From an uncultured Prevotella sp. (lineage in GTDB: Bacteria; Bacteroidota; Bacteroidia; Bacteroidales; Bacteroidaceae), in contig CALGRN010000127.1 in assembly GCA_937880835.1 (NCBI GenBank), positions 1 through 6,429 on the forward strand: 6,429 bases of DNA. Reading direction: 5' to 3'. The notes below the pieces were generated by a model that saw only the letters and a list, made by a program, of their open reading frames with translations, was not told the origin of the DNA and made no database searches. The translations under genes were made by a program, and so were the position numbers. Positions 5,178-6,429 of the stretch are shown here, in pieces. The stretch's first letter is position 1, and the number at the start of each line of letters is the position of its first letter.

Positions 5178-6429
5178 ATGGGACAGTTTATTATAGCAAG
5201 TATCGGAGTATTTCTATTGACGATATTATTGTTGGTTATTATATTGCTTGTTGCCAAGAAGTATCTTTCTCCGAGTGGCAATGTGAATATTGTTATAAAT
5301 GACGACAAGACACTCTCGGTAGAGCAAGGTTCGTCTTTGATGACAACTTTAAATGAAAATGGCATATTCTTATCTTCTGCTTGCGGTGGAAAAGCAAGTT
5401 GCGGACAGTGTAAGGTGCAGGTTTTAGAAGGAGGCGGAGAAATATTAGATCCCGAGCGTCCTCACTTTACACGCAAAGAGATTAAAGATAATTGGCGTTT
5501 AGGATGCCAATGCAAGGTAAAGGGAGATATGAAGATAAAACTTCCCGAGAGTGTAATGGGAGTTAAGGAATGGGAGTGCACGGTTATAAGCAATAAGAAT
5601 GTTTCGAGTTTTATCAAAGAGTTTATTGTTGCTTTGCCGCCGGGCGAACACATGGATTTCGTGCCCGGTTCTTATGCTCAGATCAAGATTCCTGCGTTCG
5701 ACTGCATAGACTACGATAAGGATTTCGACAAGAATGATATAGGAGAAGAGTATCTGCCTGTCTGGGAAAACTTTAATATCTTCTCTCTCAAAGCACGTAA
5801 TCCTGAACCTACTGTTCGTGCCTATTCTATGGCGAACTATCCCGCAGAAGGAGATCGCATAACCCTTACCGTGCGTATTGCAACCACTCCGTTTAAGCCA
5901 CGCCCACAGGTTGGCTTCCAGAATGTTCCGACAGGTATTGCCAGTTCATACATTTTCTCACGCAAGCCGGGAGACAAAGTAATAATGAGTGGTCCGTTCG
6001 GAGATTTCCATCCCATATTCGACTCCAAGAAAGAGATGATTTGGGTTGGTGGCGGTGCCGGTATGGCTCCTCTGCGTGCACAGATTATGCACATGCTGAA
6101 GGGTAATGGTATCAAGCCAGAGGATCGTAACCGTCCAATGCACTACTTCTACGGAGCACGTGCTATGGAGGAGATCCCATTCCTAGACGATTTCTTGCAG
6201 CTTGAGAAAGATTTCCCTAACTTCCACTTCCATTTGGCATTGGACCGTCCAGATCCAAAGGCTGATGCAGCAGGTTTGAAGTACACACCAGGATTCGTTG
6301 CTCCAGTGATGGGAGATACATACTTGAAGCAGCATGAGGCACCAGAAGATTGTGAGTACTACTTGTGTGGACCTCCAATGATGGCTAAGACAGTTCTCGA
6401 CCTCCTCCACTCTCTCGGTGTAGAAGACG
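5178..6429 (+). CDS. nqrF: Na+-translocating NADH:quinone reductase subunit F, 3' end cut by the window
   Basis: NqrF is the NADH-oxidising entry subunit. The frame from ATG 5178 is open to the right edge, giving 417 residues. Family members are roughly 410-425 long, so only about the last ten residues seem missing. Domain order: one N-terminal membrane helix (4-26); a plant-type 2Fe-2S ferredoxin domain (about 35-125) with ligands Cys69, Cys75, Cys78 and Cys110 (SACGGKASCGQC and LGCQC); a ferredoxin-reductase FAD domain with RAYSMANYP (214-222) and GIASSYIFS (253-261); and an NADH domain with WVGGGAGMAPLR (289-300) and YLCGPPMM (395-402). No Shine-Dalgarno sequence precedes the ATG. It was chosen because it gives the usual N-terminus, and the only membrane helix begins a few residues after it. 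Codon choice changes sharply from about residue 314 onward. Confidence 0.96.
   Translation, partial: MGQFIIASIGVFLLTILLLVIILLVAKKYLSPSGNVNIVINDDKTLSVEQGSSLMTTLNENGIFLSSACGGKASCGQCKVQVLEGGGEILDPERPHFTRKEIKDNWRLGCQCKVKGDMKIKLPESVMGVKEWECTVISNKNVSSFIKEFIVALPPGEHMDFVPGSYAQIKIPAFDCIDYDKDFDKNDIGEEYLPVWENFNIFSLKARNPEPTVRAYSMANYPAEGDRITLTVRIATTPFKPRPQVGFQNVPTGIASSYIFSRKPGDKVIMSGPFGDFHPIFDSKKEMIWVGGGAGMAPLRAQIMHMLKGNGIKPEDRNRPMHYFYGARAMEEIPFLDDFLQLEKDFPNFHFHLALDRPDPKADAAGLKYTPGFVAPVMGDTYLKQHEAPEDCEYYLCGPPMMAKTVLDLLHSLGVED

Noticed and set aside
5837..6410. Several minus-strand frames opposite nqrF
   Set aside because: They overlap conserved FAD and NADH motifs of nqrF and one another, and none has a plausible start region or protein character.
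1..6429. CRISPR array, tRNA or rRNA gene, insertion sequence or prophage
   Set aside because: No spaced repeats, cloverleaf, terminal inverted repeats or mobile-element genes were seen; nearly the whole window is accounted for by housekeeping-type genes.

Overview
The window carries a complete-looking nqr operon, apart from its last few codons. It encodes the six-subunit Na+-translocating NADH:quinone oxidoreductase (Na+-NQR), in the canonical order nqrA-B-C-D-E-F on the + strand from position 587 to the right edge. The source is most likely an AT-rich member of the order Bacteroidales (Prevotella/Bacteroides-like). The reasons are the subunit sequences, which I recognise as Bacteroidales-type; matches to the Bacteroidetes -7 promoter element TAnnTTTG; and start codons mostly preceded by AT-rich leaders rather than Shine-Dalgarno sequences. 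Genus assignment is inference.

Layout. Positions 1 to about 363-414, minus strand: the N-terminal part of a gene reading out of the window. It resembles the TamB/AsmA-like (DUF490) outer-membrane-biogenesis proteins of Bacteroidetes. Positions about 415-586: a divergent, very AT-rich intergenic region with candidate -7 elements for both directions, a small palindrome and a 10-bp tandem repeat just ahead of nqrA. Positions 587-5147: nqrA, nqrB, nqrC, nqrD and nqrE, separated by gaps of 32, 8, 19 and 2 bp. Positions 5178-6429: nqrF after a 30-bp gap, open at the right edge with probably only a few residues missing.

Function. NqrF takes a hydride from NADH onto FAD and passes electrons to its 2Fe-2S cluster. 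They then move to the iron-sulfur centre held by the NqrD/NqrE cysteines, to the covalently bound FMN of NqrC, the covalently bound FMN of NqrB, riboflavin in NqrB, and finally quinone (probably menaquinone here). Na+ is moved out through the membrane subunits. Nearly all the family landmarks can be read: CX5CX2C plus a fourth Cys in NqrF, one pair of Cys each in NqrD and NqrE, and the DxxTGAT flavinylation site in NqrC. The equivalent site in NqrB deviates (EGMTMAT). The genes for the flavin transferase ApbE and the maturation factor NqrM are not in the window.

This is a well-known respiratory pump, and I do not see a previously undescribed system here. The points most worth a second look are an abrupt codon-usage change near position 6117 inside nqrF, strong Shine-Dalgarno sites only before nqrD and nqrE, the missing standard start codon for the TamB-like gene, and the repeats in the nqr leader.
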